A stretch of 60,367 nt of DNA from Thermoguttaceae bacterium (GCA_017937485.1 JAGBDN010000070.1:1-60367), one strand, 5' to 3'. Positions 36,469-45,597 are shown, counted from the first letter of the stretch. The notes: a model not told the origin generated them from the letters alone. Numbers and translations are program-made.

Positions 36469-37215
36469 TTACTTCGCGTCGAGCGGTTTGCGCCCGATGA
36501 AAATATAACGCGGCATCTTCTTCCAAAAGACCGGGCAATACGGCATTCGGTCGGCGCGCTCGATCAGTCGAACTTCCTCAAATTTTTGCGACAAATACGG
36601 CAGGTGGTCGCTCGACAAAAACAGGTTGTCGCACGAAAACCAAACCGGCCAAAAAGAACGCGTCGAGAAACTTTGCTTCGCCCGCCCTTCGCTCGGGTAT
36701 TTGCGCGCGATGTAAAAGTCGACGACGCCGATCGTTCCGCCCGGTTTGAGCGCCTCGTAAGCGCGGTCGACGGCGGCGAACCAGTCCGGAATCATCGTCA
36801 GCGAGTACGAAAAACAAATCGCGTCGACGCTTCCGCATTCCGGGCGCCACGTCGTCGCGTCCGCTTGCCGCGTCTCGACGTTCGTCCAGCCGTTGCGCTC
36901 GATTCGTTTGTCGGCGATTTTCAGCATCGATTCGGTCAAGTCGACGAGATAAAGTTTCTCCAGCTTCGCCAAATTATCGCCGAGAAACTCCAAATTCGCG
37001 CCGGTGCCGCCCCCCATATCGACCCAAACTTCGCCGGCGCGGGGCTCCATCGCCTCCATCAGCTCTTTACGCCCGGTCAAAAGACGTTTGCGGAACTCGT
37101 CGTAACCGCTCGCCTGCCCGCCGTAAAAGGACTCGAGCCGCTCGGCGTGCGAGTCGCCGCGCGTTCGTTTGCACGCTAAATAATACAATATTTTTAAATC
37201 GGCTAAAAAACCCAT
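36469..37215 (-). CDS. SAM-dependent methyltransferase, betaine-lipid (BtaB/Bta1)-like
   Basis: A 248-residue class I methyltransferase. The ATG at 37215 (MGFLADLKILYYLACKRTRG) is chosen because the family similarity begins there; the frame upstream is Arg-rich filler. The SAM site is VDMGGGTGANLEFL, with the acidic VDLTESMLKIAD at beta-2 and ICFSYSLTMIPDW at beta-4. The N-terminal HAERLESFYGGQASGYDEFRK-type block and the C-terminal YIFIGRKPL are like the N-methyltransferase half of betaine lipid synthesis (DGTS). No btaA partner is in the window, so another small-molecule substrate is possible. Confidence 0.75.
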   Translation of the reverse strand: MGFLADLKILYYLACKRTRGDSHAERLESFYGGQASGYDEFRKRLLTGRKELMEAMEPRAGEVWVDMGGGTGANLEFLGDNLAKLEKLYLVDLTESMLKIADKRIERNGWTNVETRQADATTWRPECGSVDAICFSYSLTMIPDWFAAVDRAYEALKPGGTIGVVDFYIARKYPSEGRAKQSFSTRSFWPVWFSCDNLFLSSDHLPYLSQKFEEVRLIERADRMPYCPVFWKKMPRYIFIGRKPLDAK

Positions 37216-37742
37216 TTTCTTGTTTTCTAATCTGCTCAACCGTTTTCGTTTCAATATTCGAGTTAGACGACGCTTTTTATCGCGATTTAGATTTCGCCGG
37301 TTTGAAAAACGATCTTCATTCGATCCGGCGGGACGCCGACGCGCAATCGTCAACAACGAACGATAATACGATAACACAAACGACAAAAAAAACAAGGGCC
37401 GCGACCGCCCGACGCGATTTTCTAGGCGTTAATTTTTCTCATTTTAACCGCGATTTTTTCTCGCTCCGCCGCCGCGCCTCGTCGATTCGCCCCGACAAAC
37501 CGGCCTTGCTTATCTTTAAAATTGTCGCCGCGCCCCTTATTCTCCGCTTCGCCAACGTTGAAATATTTTCTCGCGCAGACGATTTCTCCGCCGGAAAACC
37601 TCGCGTTAAAATTTAACAAAATTTCGGAAAAAATCTTTTTTTAGGAAAAAACTCAATTGAACGCGCCGCCAACGCCGATATAAACCTTAAAATCGTCTTT
37701 TTCCCTTCCGCGTCCCTTCCGATCAGCCCCGCCAATTTACCG
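37216..37742. other. Divergent intergenic region, AT-richer
   Basis: It lies between the methyltransferase and the lipoprotein gene. A plus-strand promoter is visible at 37657-37684. Open frames here (up to 104 residues) have non-host codon use and no recognised similarity; no gene is called. Confidence 0.55.
37657..37684 (+). promoter_or_regulatory. Promoter of lipoprotein gene
   Basis: TTGAAC (37657-37662), 16 bases, TATAAA (37679-37684), 58 bases before the ATG. Confidence 0.6.
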
Positions 37743-38090
37743 ATGAAACGATTTTCCCTTGTTAGCGCAAACGTCCGTCTTCGCAACGCCGCGTTAATCG
37801 CCGCTTTAATCGCTCCGCTCCTCGGCGCGTCGAGCGGTTGCGCTATTTTCGATAAAAAATCCGACGGCGACGCGAAAATCTCCGAATTCGAAGACGACGC
37901 CGAAGAAAAAGAGGACGCCAAAGACGCCGACGCCTCCGCCTTCGACGCGGAAAGAAAGAAACAATCCGGCCTGTCCGATTTCGTTTCGTCTTTCGGTCGC
38001 AAATCGAAAGAAAAAAAGGAAGTCGACCCCGGTCAAACGTTTTTGATGAGCGATAAAGCGAAAGAAATTTACGCCAATACGGAACGCTAA
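37743..38090 (+). CDS. Small acidic/charged lipoprotein
   Basis: A 115-residue predicted lipoprotein. After a basic start and a hydrophobic stretch comes LLGASSGC, an acceptable lipobox with the modified cysteine at about residue 33. The mature part is highly charged (EDDAEEKEDAKDAD, then KSKEKKEVD) and probably disordered, ending TFLMSDKAKEIYANTER. Not recognised as a known family. A promoter lies upstream, but no ribosome binding site is obvious. Confidence 0.75.
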   Translation: MKRFSLVSANVRLRNAALIAALIAPLLGASSGCAIFDKKSDGDAKISEFEDDAEEKEDAKDADASAFDAERKKQSGLSDFVSSFGRKSKEKKEVDPGQTFLMSDKAKEIYANTER

Positions 38091-38365
38091 CGCGAAAACC
38101 GTCTCGTTCGCGCGTCCGTCGTCGGGCGTTCGAGTTTCTTCGCCGTTCTCCGCTCGGTTTTCTCCCCGTTTTTTCGGATTTCGCCGGACGTTCGCTCCGG
38201 CGCCTCCTTCTTTCGCGTCTTTTGAAGCGGCGCTAACTTTTTTACCGTCTTCGCCTTCTTGCCCGCTTTAACAAAATAAAATTCGACAAGACGCGCAAAC
38301 GCCTCCGAAACCGTTCTCCGTCTTCCCTATTCCCCCTATTTTCTTCCTCGTTAGGAGTTCGCCCG

Positions 38366-39355
38366 ATGCGAAAAATCGCGCTCGACGCAGACCCCGGCGT
38401 CGCCGACGCTTTAGCCCTCGCTTTCGCTCTTTTCGACCCGGACGTTGAAATCGTCGCCGTTACCTCCGTCGGCGGTTCGGTCGACTCGCGAACGTCGGCG
38501 CGCAACTTGCAAAGTCTCGTCGCTTTTCTCGATCCGCCGCGTCTCCCGCGAATCGGCGTCGAAAACGCGGCCCGCGTCGAACTTGAAAGGGCGAATCGCG
38601 CCGTTTCCCCGACGCTCCAAGACGCGTCTTGCGAGTTTGCGCCGACGGTTTTCAACGACTTCGACGGTTTTACGCTTCCCGTCGTCGAACGTTTTTCCCC
38701 GCGTTCGGCGGCGACAATTATCCGCGACGCCGTTCGAGCGCACCCCCGCGAAACGTCGATTCTCGCGCTCGGGCCGTTGACCAACGTCGCTCGCGCCTTC
38801 CGCCGCGACCCGGAACTTCCGTTTCTGCTTAACCGTTTGGTCGTCGCCGGCGGAGGCGTTCCGTTCCATAATCGCGTCGACGCGACGGAATTCAATCTCG
38901 TTTACGACCGCCAGGCCGCGCGCGTCGTTTTTCAAGCGCCTTGCGCGAAAACCTTTGTTCCGGCCGACGCCGCCGCGGATCTCGTTTTCTCGTTCGACGA
39001 CCTGCGAACGTTCGAATCGCGCGACGACGACGTCGGCGAATTTCTCCGTCGCTCGCTTCTTGGAATTTTCCTCGCGCGCCGCCGAACGCTAGGTTCCGAA
39101 GTCGTTTGTTTGCAAGAATTCGCCGCGTATTTCGCTTTGGTCGCCCCGAACCTTTTTTCGACGGTCGAAGCCGATTCCGTCGACGCGATTTACGCCGGGG
39201 CGCCCCCGATTTCCCACGCCGACCAACGCCGCGCGTTCGGGCGCCGTCCCGACGTCGAAATCGTTCGGCAAATCGACGTCGACGCCGTTCGACAAAAAAT
39301 CGTCGACGGTTTTCGCCGAATCGCCCCGAGACCGCAAACGCGTTTTCCTTCTTAA
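38366..39355 (+). CDS. Inosine/uridine nucleoside hydrolase-family protein with altered metal-site residues
   Basis: A 329-residue protein of the nucleoside-hydrolase fold, which normally splits ribonucleosides with a bound calcium. The N-terminal signature reads DADPGVADALAL where the family has DxDPGxDDA, so the first Asp of the DD pair is Ala13. The late HDPLA-type calcium ligand block appears as LQEFAAYFALVAP, with Glu in place of Asp. Central motifs are present (ILALGPLTNVA, VVAGGGVPFHN with EFN). It may have altered substrate or be inactive. AGGAG lies before the ATG. No signal peptide. Confidence 0.82.
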   Translation: MRKIALDADPGVADALALAFALFDPDVEIVAVTSVGGSVDSRTSARNLQSLVAFLDPPRLPRIGVENAARVELERANRAVSPTLQDASCEFAPTVFNDFDGFTLPVVERFSPRSAATIIRDAVRAHPRETSILALGPLTNVARAFRRDPELPFLLNRLVVAGGGVPFHNRVDATEFNLVYDRQAARVVFQAPCAKTFVPADAAADLVFSFDDLRTFESRDDDVGEFLRRSLLGIFLARRRTLGSEVVCLQEFAAYFALVAPNLFSTVEADSVDAIYAGAPPISHADQRRAFGRRPDVEIVRQIDVDAVRQKIVDGFRRIAPRPQTRFPS

Positions 39356-39737
39356 TCGCCGCTCGACGCCGACGCGCAACAGTTCGCCGTCCGCCGCGAT
39401 CGGCCTTTTTTCCCTTAACGGGCCCGACGTCGAGCTGTTTTTTTCGCGAAAATGGAAAAAATTCGAAAAACCGGAAAAAATCCTAATTTTTTCCAATCGA
39501 AATATTTGATATAATAGGATAAAGGGAAGCGTCTCGAAACGCCGCTCAACGCTCCGTCGTGTTCGGTCGCCGGCGTTCTCCGCGTCGCGCTTCCCGCTCG
39601 TTTCCATCAAAATTCACGTTTTCCCCGGCAACGCGTCGACGTCGGCTCGACGCGCGGCTCCCGACGTTCGAGCTTTCAAGTCGCTCGCCGTCGGTCGTTC
39701 GAAAGCGAAAAAATAAAAGCGCAACGGAACCCAAAAA
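39356..39737. other. Intergenic region with extended -10 promoter
   Basis: An AT-rich stretch (about 39430-39530) holds the promoter at 39507-39515; 222 bases of possible leader follow before the tetrahaem fusion gene. No gene is seen. Confidence 0.55.
39507..39515 (+). promoter_or_regulatory. Extended -10 promoter of the tetrahaem fusion gene
   Basis: TGATATAAT is a perfect extended -10 element. The -35 region is only a T-run. Confidence 0.5.
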
Positions 39738-41570
39738 ATGTTGAAGAATTATCGTTTTAAGGTCGGCGCGTTCGGCGTTCCGCTTCTTCTTTTCTCCTTG
39801 CCTTTCGCCGTTTTGGGCCAAACGCCGCCTTCGTCGGAAGGCGTTCGTTTCGTCGCGCCGCGTTTCTCCGATTCGGAGCCGGAAGCTCAAGCGCCCGCCG
39901 CGGAAGAAACGCCGACGCTCGCCGCGCCTCTCTCGGAAGCCGACGCCGCGCCGCAAGGTCTCGACGCGACGCCGAACGCCGCGCCGTCGCTTGAATTAAC
40001 GCTCGAACCGGAAGCGGAACCGACGCCGGAAACCTCGGAAGCCGTCGACGCCGCGCCCGTTGAAAACGCGCCGGAAACGGAAGAAACGGAGTCGAAAAAA
40101 GAACCGAACGCCGCCTCCAACCAAGTCGAGCGCGCGCCTTACGACCCGATCAAAGAAAACGGCGAATACTTCGTCGGTTGGGAAAAACCGCAAGTCGCGC
40201 TCGTCTTCACCGGCTTGACGAACGGTTACATCGAGCCCTGCGGTTGCGCCGGGATGGATCGGATGAAAGGCGGTCTTAGCCGACGTCGCGACTTCCTCAA
40301 GAATCTCCGCGAAGAGCGCGGTTGGGACGTCGTCGCGGTCGACGCCGGTCAAACGACGGTCGGTTTCGGCGTTCAGGAAGAGCTGAAATTCGATATGGCG
40401 ATGAACGCGTTTCGCTTGATGGAGTACGACGCGATCGGAATCGGCAAGGGCGAGCTGCGTTTCCCGGCTTACTTCCTCCTCACCTTCACCGCGCCGACGT
40501 CGTCCGACTCGTCGAGCCTTTTCACGTCGGCCAACGTCGGCGTTTACGGTTACCACGACGCTTACGCGCTTCCGCTTAAAGTCGTCGAACGCGGCGGTCT
40601 TAAAATCGGCGTCGTTTCGGTCGTTTGCCCGTCGGAAGACCTCGATCACCGCGACGAAAACCTTTTAATCGAGTCGCCGGAGAAAAAACTTAAGGAACTG
40701 GCGCCGCGAATGAAAAAAGCCGCTTGCGATAAATGGACGCTGATCGTTCACGGCACGGAAGCGGAAACGGAAGCCCTCGCGAAAAAATTCCCGATCTTCG
40801 ACTTCGTTCTCACCGCCGACACCCCGAGCGCGCCGCCGGCCGAAGCGAAATCGCTCGGCGACGACCGTATGCTGATCGAAGTCGGCGAAAAAGGCAAATA
40901 CGCCGTCGTTCTCGGTCTTTACGAATCGGGCGAAATCCGCTACCAACGCGTCGCGCTCGACTCGCGCTTCGAGTCGTCGGAAGACGTCGCTTTGTTGATG
41001 CAAGATTATCAATCGATACTGAAAACGCTGATCACGCTTAAAGGACACCGCGAAGGTCTCGGTCTGAACCCGGCGCGCGCCCCGCGTTCGGAACAGTTGG
41101 GCAAATACGTCGGTTCGCAAAAATGCCAATCTTGCCACGAAGAAGAGTATCGAACTTGGCTCCGCTCGCGCCACGCGAACGCTTGGAAGTCGCTGACCGA
41201 CGTCGCCCATCCGCCGCGGGACTTCGACCCGGAATGCGTCGGTTGCCACGTCGTCGGTTGGGACGGTTTGCAACGCTTCCCCTACGTCGACGGTTTCGTT
41301 ACGGCGGAAAGCACGCCGCACTTAATGAACGTCGGTTGCGAAAATTGCCACGGCCCGGGCGAAAAGCATATCGCGGCGGAACTCGGCGACGACGAAGCGG
41401 CGATGGAAGCGATTCGCGCCGGAATGCGCCTCGGCTCCGCGGTTAAAACGACCTGCTACTCTTGCCACGACGCCGACAACAGTCCGGAATTTGATTTCGA
41501 TCGCTATTACCCGTTGATCGACCACTCCGTCCCGGACGACGAAGACGAAGAAACCGGCGACGAGGAATAA
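39738..41570 (+). CDS. Exported metallophosphatase-like / tetrahaem cytochrome c fusion
   Basis: A 610-residue protein with a signal peptide (about 1-27, ending LGQ), an Ala/Glu/Pro-rich linker (about 40-140), a 5'-nucleotidase/metallophosphatase-like domain (about 150-410; it opens with VALVFTGLTNGYIEPCGC and has DVVAVDAGQ), and a C-terminal cytochrome c554-like domain with four CxxCH sites at 463-467, 500-504, 534-538 and 573-577. The usual metal-binding DxH and GNHE motifs of active phosphatases are not evident, so the first domain may be non-catalytic. The acidic tail is DDEDEETGDEE. Likely periplasmic electron-transfer protein. This architecture is known from planctomycetes; its reaction is not. 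Confidence 0.85.
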   Translation: MLKNYRFKVGAFGVPLLLFSLPFAVLGQTPPSSEGVRFVAPRFSDSEPEAQAPAAEETPTLAAPLSEADAAPQGLDATPNAAPSLELTLEPEAEPTPETSEAVDAAPVENAPETEETESKKEPNAASNQVERAPYDPIKENGEYFVGWEKPQVALVFTGLTNGYIEPCGCAGMDRMKGGLSRRRDFLKNLREERGWDVVAVDAGQTTVGFGVQEELKFDMAMNAFRLMEYDAIGIGKGELRFPAYFLLTFTAPTSSDSSSLFTSANVGVYGYHDAYALPLKVVERGGLKIGVVSVVCPSEDLDHRDENLLIESPEKKLKELAPRMKKAACDKWTLIVHGTEAETEALAKKFPIFDFVLTADTPSAPPAEAKSLGDDRMLIEVGEKGKYAVVLGLYESGEIRYQRVALDSRFESSEDVALLMQDYQSILKTLITLKGHREGLGLNPARAPRSEQLGKYVGSQKCQSCHEEEYRTWLRSRHANAWKSLTDVAHPPRDFDPECVGCHVVGWDGLQRFPYVDGFVTAESTPHLMNVGCENCHGPGEKHIAAELGDDEAAMEAIRAGMRLGSAVKTTCYSCHDADNSPEFDFDRYYPLIDHSVPDDEDEETGDEE

Positions 41571-41581
41571 TCGTTTTCGGC

Positions 41582-41619
41582 AAACGGCGCGATCGGCTTG
41601 ACCGGTCGCGCCGTTTTTC
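41582..41619 (+). terminator. Terminator after the tetrahaem fusion gene
   Basis: AAACGGCGCGA (41582-41592) pairs with TCGCGCCGTTT (41606-41616), followed by TT. Confidence 0.7.
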
Positions 41620-41930
41620 GTCGCAAGTCAACTCAGATAACCGTTCGCCGCAAACAACGCAAACAACGCGACCGTTTTAACCGTTTTTATCAGCGCAACC
41701 CCTTTAATTGGTCTCGCTTTTTCTACTATTTTTCATAAAACTTGCCGTTCGCGCGTAAAATTCTTCGCTTTTAGGGCGCTATTATGATAGAATGAACGAC
41801 GTGTTCGTTTCGATAAAGCTTTCTTCGAGCCGGATTCGAATCGGCGGGAGCGCGTTTATACGTTGTTTCGCGCTTCTCGACGCCGTTCGATACGTCGCCG
41901 CTCAACCTCTTACCGTCTAGGAGTCGACTA

Positions 41931-42080
41931 ATGTCCAAGCATTGCTCCGCGCTCGCTCGTCTGTTCCTCGTTTTTGACCGCGACGCCTCGCCGGAAAACA
42001 CGGAGCGCCCGTTCAAGCGAAAAAATCGTTTTCTCCGAACGCGCCGCGCTCGGCTTTCGCATTTCACGCAAGAGCCGTAA
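41931..42080 (+). CDS. Possible small basic protein, 49 residues
   Basis: The ATG is preceded by TAGGAGTCGACTA, a good AGGAG at nine bases. The frame encodes MSKHCSALARLFLVFDRDAS, then a Lys/Arg-rich half (KRKNRFLRTRRARL), ending TQEP. No family is recognised. Support is the ribosome binding site only, so it may be chance. Confidence 0.3.
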   Translation: MSKHCSALARLFLVFDRDASPENTERPFKRKNRFLRTRRARLSHFTQEP

Positions 42081-42226
42081 TCGCCGTCGACGTTTCCCCC
42101 GTTTCCCTCGGCGCGACGGCGCTCGTCCCGCCGACCGCGCTTTCGTCGTCGACCGCGCAAACGCCGGCGAAACGCACACACTTTCATTTATTTCCAAAAA
42201 ACTGGGCCGAAACCGTCGTTTTCCCC

Positions 42227-42254
42227 TTGCATTAACTACCGTCGACGGTAAAAT
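42227..42254 (+). promoter_or_regulatory. Promoter of PAS-GAF-receiver gene
   Basis: TTGCAT (42227-42232), 16 bases, TAAAAT (42249-42254), about 100 bases before the ATG. Confidence 0.6.
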
Positions 42255-42356
42255 AAACGTAAATCTTGACGATTGCTTCCGACGTCCGAAATTTCGACGT
42301 TCGTCGCCGGTTAAAACGTCTCCTATACGCCCCTTGCCTATGATAAGGAGATTTAT

Positions 42357-44216
42357 ATGTCGCTGAAGTTGTCTTTTCTCCTCCGCACGTTTAACGTCGC
42401 CCCCTCGATGTATTTTGTTCTTGACTTGCGTCGTCGAATCATCGATTGCAACGAATCCGCCGCCAAACTTGTCGGAGCCAAGGACGGTCAAGAGCTCCAA
42501 GGTCAGGATTTCTATCTGCAGTTCAAGAAACTGCTATTGCCGTACAAAAAATCGGGTCGGAAGCCGAAACCGCTGTTTTGCGTCGGCAACTTTTGTTTTT
42601 GTCCGCTTCACAACCTCGATCAAAACCCCGATTGCCAAGCGCGCACGCTTCTCGAAATCCCCAGTCCCGACGGAGTCGACGAGAACGCGCAATATTACGA
42701 AATGATCGCGACGCGAGCGCACGACGATAACGACGAAGCCGTTACCCTCGTCTCGCTTTACGACGTTACCCAAACGATTTGCGAACAACACAACCTCGAA
42801 ACCCTTATCGACGCGTCGACCGAATTGCACAGCTTGATCGACGGGCCTAGAAATCGCGGTCTCACCCCCGACGAACTCCGTATGGAGCTTGAGCCGCATA
42901 TTCATCGGCACCTCAAACGCCGCCTCGGCGCCGTCGCGTTTGAAATGCGCCTCTACAACCCCCAAACGCAAGAATTGCCGCTGTTCATTACGACGGCGCA
43001 AGGCGAAAATATCCCCGAGTACCAGACGCCTATTTTTGCGGAACCGACGCAAAACGGAATCACCGGTTACGCGGCCGACTCCAAAGAGACGTATATTTGC
43101 GACGACGTCCGCAACGACCCGAACTACAAAGTCGGCGGCATCCGGAACGCGAGTTGCTCGATTACGTCGCCGATCCTTTACGGAAAAGAAAAGAAACTTC
43201 TCGGCGTCGTCAACATCGAAAGCAAACGCCCGAACGCTTTTGGGCCGCGCGAGAAAAAATACCTCGAGTTTTACCTGAAAGAATTGGCGCAAGTTCTGAA
43301 CCGAACGACCATCCTCGGAGAGGAGCGCGACAACGCCTTCGCCGAATGCGCGCGGCAACTTCGCGATCCCTTTGTCGACAAAGCGCTTGCCGACTTTCAT
43401 AAAAAAATCGAAGATTGCGCCGCCCAACGTCCGTTAAGCGAAGCGAAAGAACTCGAAACGCGCGCTTATCTTCGCGGAATTCGCGACGCGCTTCGCAGTT
43501 CGACGGCGAGAGTTCGAAGTTTGGCGAGCGAATGGCATTCGGCGCCCGCGTCGTCGACCCCGACGCCGCAAGCTCTCGAGAACCTTGCCGAACTGAAAAA
43601 CCGTCGCGTTCTCCTCGTCGACGGCAACCTCGATTTCCTGCGCTCCCTCGCCAAGGAATACGAAGCCTACGGGCTCGTCGTCGACGTCGCGACAAGTTCG
43701 AGAATCGCGCTCGAAGCGCTGTATATGTTCGACTACGACTACGTCGTCTGCGACCTCTTTCCCGACGGCCCGTACCTTACGTCGGAGGACTACCAAGCGA
43801 CCGAAACGTCGAGTTTCGGCCTCGCCGATATTCATCGCAAGGCTTACGCCGAAAAATATCCGGTCGGAGCGAGCGAGCGCGACTTGCAAATTCGCGACCG
43901 AGTTTTGAAGGAAATCGCCGCCGGCAAACTCGACGCTTATTTCCTTTACGCGACGCTTCAGGAAATAATTCCCCAAGACGCCTCGCAAGAATTCCTCAAT
44001 TTCCGCGCTTCTTGGCGTAGCAAACATCCTATGCCGCTTCCCGAACAAACGCCGAAACCGTTCTTCTTCGTTTACCCGGAACGCGATCCCACGCACGTTC
44101 TGGTCGACTTTAACGATCATTTCGGCAGTCGGAATAACTCCATCCTCAAAACCAATTCGGCGGATAAGCAGTTATCCTGCCTCCTGTCGGCCGTTCGCAA
44201 GGAACGCGGCGCTTGA
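42357..44216 (+). CDS. PAS-GAF-receiver signalling protein without output domain
   Basis: A 619-residue cytoplasmic protein. Residues about 8-130 look like a PAS domain (MYFVLDLRRRIIDCNESAAKLVGA start) with a cysteine cluster (FCVGNFCFCPLHN, about 75-87) that could bind metal or a cluster. Residues about 145-320 are a GAF domain (GITGYAADSKETYICDDVRNDP, GVVNIESKRPNAF). After a helical link, residues about 415-480 resemble a response-regulator receiver (RRVLLVDGNLDFLRSL, VVCDLFPDG with candidate phospho-Asp). No kinase, HTH or GGDEF domain is visible. AAGGAG lies before the ATG. The SorC-like regulator is 142 bases downstream. Confidence 0.78.
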   Translation: MSLKLSFLLRTFNVAPSMYFVLDLRRRIIDCNESAAKLVGAKDGQELQGQDFYLQFKKLLLPYKKSGRKPKPLFCVGNFCFCPLHNLDQNPDCQARTLLEIPSPDGVDENAQYYEMIATRAHDDNDEAVTLVSLYDVTQTICEQHNLETLIDASTELHSLIDGPRNRGLTPDELRMELEPHIHRHLKRRLGAVAFEMRLYNPQTQELPLFITTAQGENIPEYQTPIFAEPTQNGITGYAADSKETYICDDVRNDPNYKVGGIRNASCSITSPILYGKEKKLLGVVNIESKRPNAFGPREKKYLEFYLKELAQVLNRTTILGEERDNAFAECARQLRDPFVDKALADFHKKIEDCAAQRPLSEAKELETRAYLRGIRDALRSSTARVRSLASEWHSAPASSTPTPQALENLAELKNRRVLLVDGNLDFLRSLAKEYEAYGLVVDVATSSRIALEALYMFDYDYVVCDLFPDGPYLTSEDYQATETSSFGLADIHRKAYAEKYPVGASERDLQIRDRVLKEIAAGKLDAYFLYATLQEIIPQDASQEFLNFRASWRSKHPMPLPEQTPKPFFFVYPERDPTHVLVDFNDHFGSRNNSILKTNSADKQLSCLLSAVRKERGA

Positions 44217-44358
44217 CCCGGAACGAGCGGCGCTCGCGTCGTCCGCCCTTCGGCTCGGCGCGAACGTCGCGTTCGTTCGCCGTCCCTTCGCCGCGTTCTC
44301 CGCGAACGCGGCCCTTTCCCGCACGCCCAACGTTTTCACCACCTAAAAAGGAGGCGTT

Positions 44359-45597
44359 ATGACCTCGCCCAACCGCAAATCTCCCCTCGACGGCAAATCT
44401 CGCCACGCGTCGCTCGCCGCCGAAGACGACGAGTTCGTCTACGCCGTATGCGAACGCTTTTTCCAATGCATGAAGGAAACGCACAATCCCGACGCGTCGC
44501 AAACCAAACGCCCGCCCGGCCCCGCCACGGCCGTCGTCGATTGGCTCGTTCGCGAACGCGGACGCGACGACGTTACCCGCGAAAAAATTTATCCGCTTAT
44601 TTGGCAAGCGTTTAAACGCGGCTTCCTTTTATTGAAAGCGCCGATCAAGCTCAAGTTGCGCGACCGCTTGGTGGAAAAATACGATCTCGGCGATTACTTG
44701 GCGCTCAACGAGTCCTCCGACTCCGTCGATTCCGACGCGGCTCGCCAAATTGTCGTCGCCAACGTAACGGGCCGCACCGCCTCGCAACACGTCGGTTCCG
44801 TCGCGGCGGACGAAATCATCAAACTGATTTATCGCGTCGCCGAAGAAAAGAGAGCGCGCGCCGTCGCCGAAGGTCTCGATCCGAACCAAACTCGCGTGCA
44901 TCTCGGTTTCGGCGCCGGATACGCCGCGATGGAAGTCGTTCGTCGTCTCGCCGACCGCGCCGACGCGCACACGCCGAAGCTGACGCTGCACGCGATTTCG
45001 CCCGGCGGTTTTTACATTCCCCGCCAAGAGATGGATCCGACCGTTTACTTCAACACCTTCATCGAGGCCGGTCTCGACGTCGAATGCGTCGGGCTGTTCT
45101 CGACCCCGGTCGTCGCGACCGAAGACTTCGAACGCTTCAAACAAAACCCGTCGTTGCACCGCAGTTTTAAAAAGCGCGACGAAATCGACATTATTTTCAC
45201 GTCGATCGCGTCGGCCGACGACGAACACGGGCTTTTCCGACAATACTTCGAGTATTTGAGCAAAGAAAATCTCGTCGACGCGAGCGAACTCGAAGCGTTG
45301 GAAGCGCAAGGTTGGGTCGGCGACATTCTGTTCCAACCGTTTTCGCCGACCGGCGCGCTGACGCCGAAACCTTATCGCGCGGTCGCGCTTTTCACGTTCG
45401 ACGAATTGGCGGAATTTTCGCGTCGCCCCGGCAAACACGTCGTCGTTATCGGCGGCCCCTGCGGCGCTTGCGGCGCGCCGAAAACGAACGCGCTTCGCCC
45501 GCTCCTCGCGAACCCCGACGCCCGCCTTTGGACGCGCCTTATCATCGACCGCGACGCCGCGAAAGCGCTTCTCGACGACCCGACGATCGACGACTAA
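44359..45597 (+). CDS. SorC-family sugar-binding regulator-like protein
   Basis: A 412-residue protein. Residues about 150-400 match the SorC/DeoR-type phosphosugar-binding domain: HLGFGAGYAAMEVVRRL, AISPGGFY, TSIASADDEHGLFRQYF, GWVGDILFQPFSPTG and VVVIGGPCGACGAPKTNALRPLL. The N-terminal part (about 25-115) is not a standard SorC helix-turn-helix, but VTREKIYPLIWQAFKRGFLLL may be a divergent recognition helix. Probably a sugar-phosphate-responsive transcription factor. AAGGAGG lies before the ATG. It follows the PAS-GAF-receiver gene and may form an operon with it. Confidence 0.75.
   Translation: MTSPNRKSPLDGKSRHASLAAEDDEFVYAVCERFFQCMKETHNPDASQTKRPPGPATAVVDWLVRERGRDDVTREKIYPLIWQAFKRGFLLLKAPIKLKLRDRLVEKYDLGDYLALNESSDSVDSDAARQIVVANVTGRTASQHVGSVAADEIIKLIYRVAEEKRARAVAEGLDPNQTRVHLGFGAGYAAMEVVRRLADRADAHTPKLTLHAISPGGFYIPRQEMDPTVYFNTFIEAGLDVECVGLFSTPVVATEDFERFKQNPSLHRSFKKRDEIDIIFTSIASADDEHGLFRQYFEYLSKENLVDASELEALEAQGWVGDILFQPFSPTGALTPKPYRAVALFTFDELAEFSRRPGKHVVVIGGPCGACGAPKTNALRPLLANPDARLWTRLIIDRDAAKALLDDPTIDD

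Larger units (their letters stand above)
41571..42356. other. Long intergenic region
   Basis: These 786 bases hold a terminator (41582-41619), a possible 49-residue open frame (41931-42080) and a promoter (42227-42254). Longer frames on both strands (for example 41974-42366 plus) are Arg-rich and overlap each other without ribosome binding sites. Confidence 0.55.
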
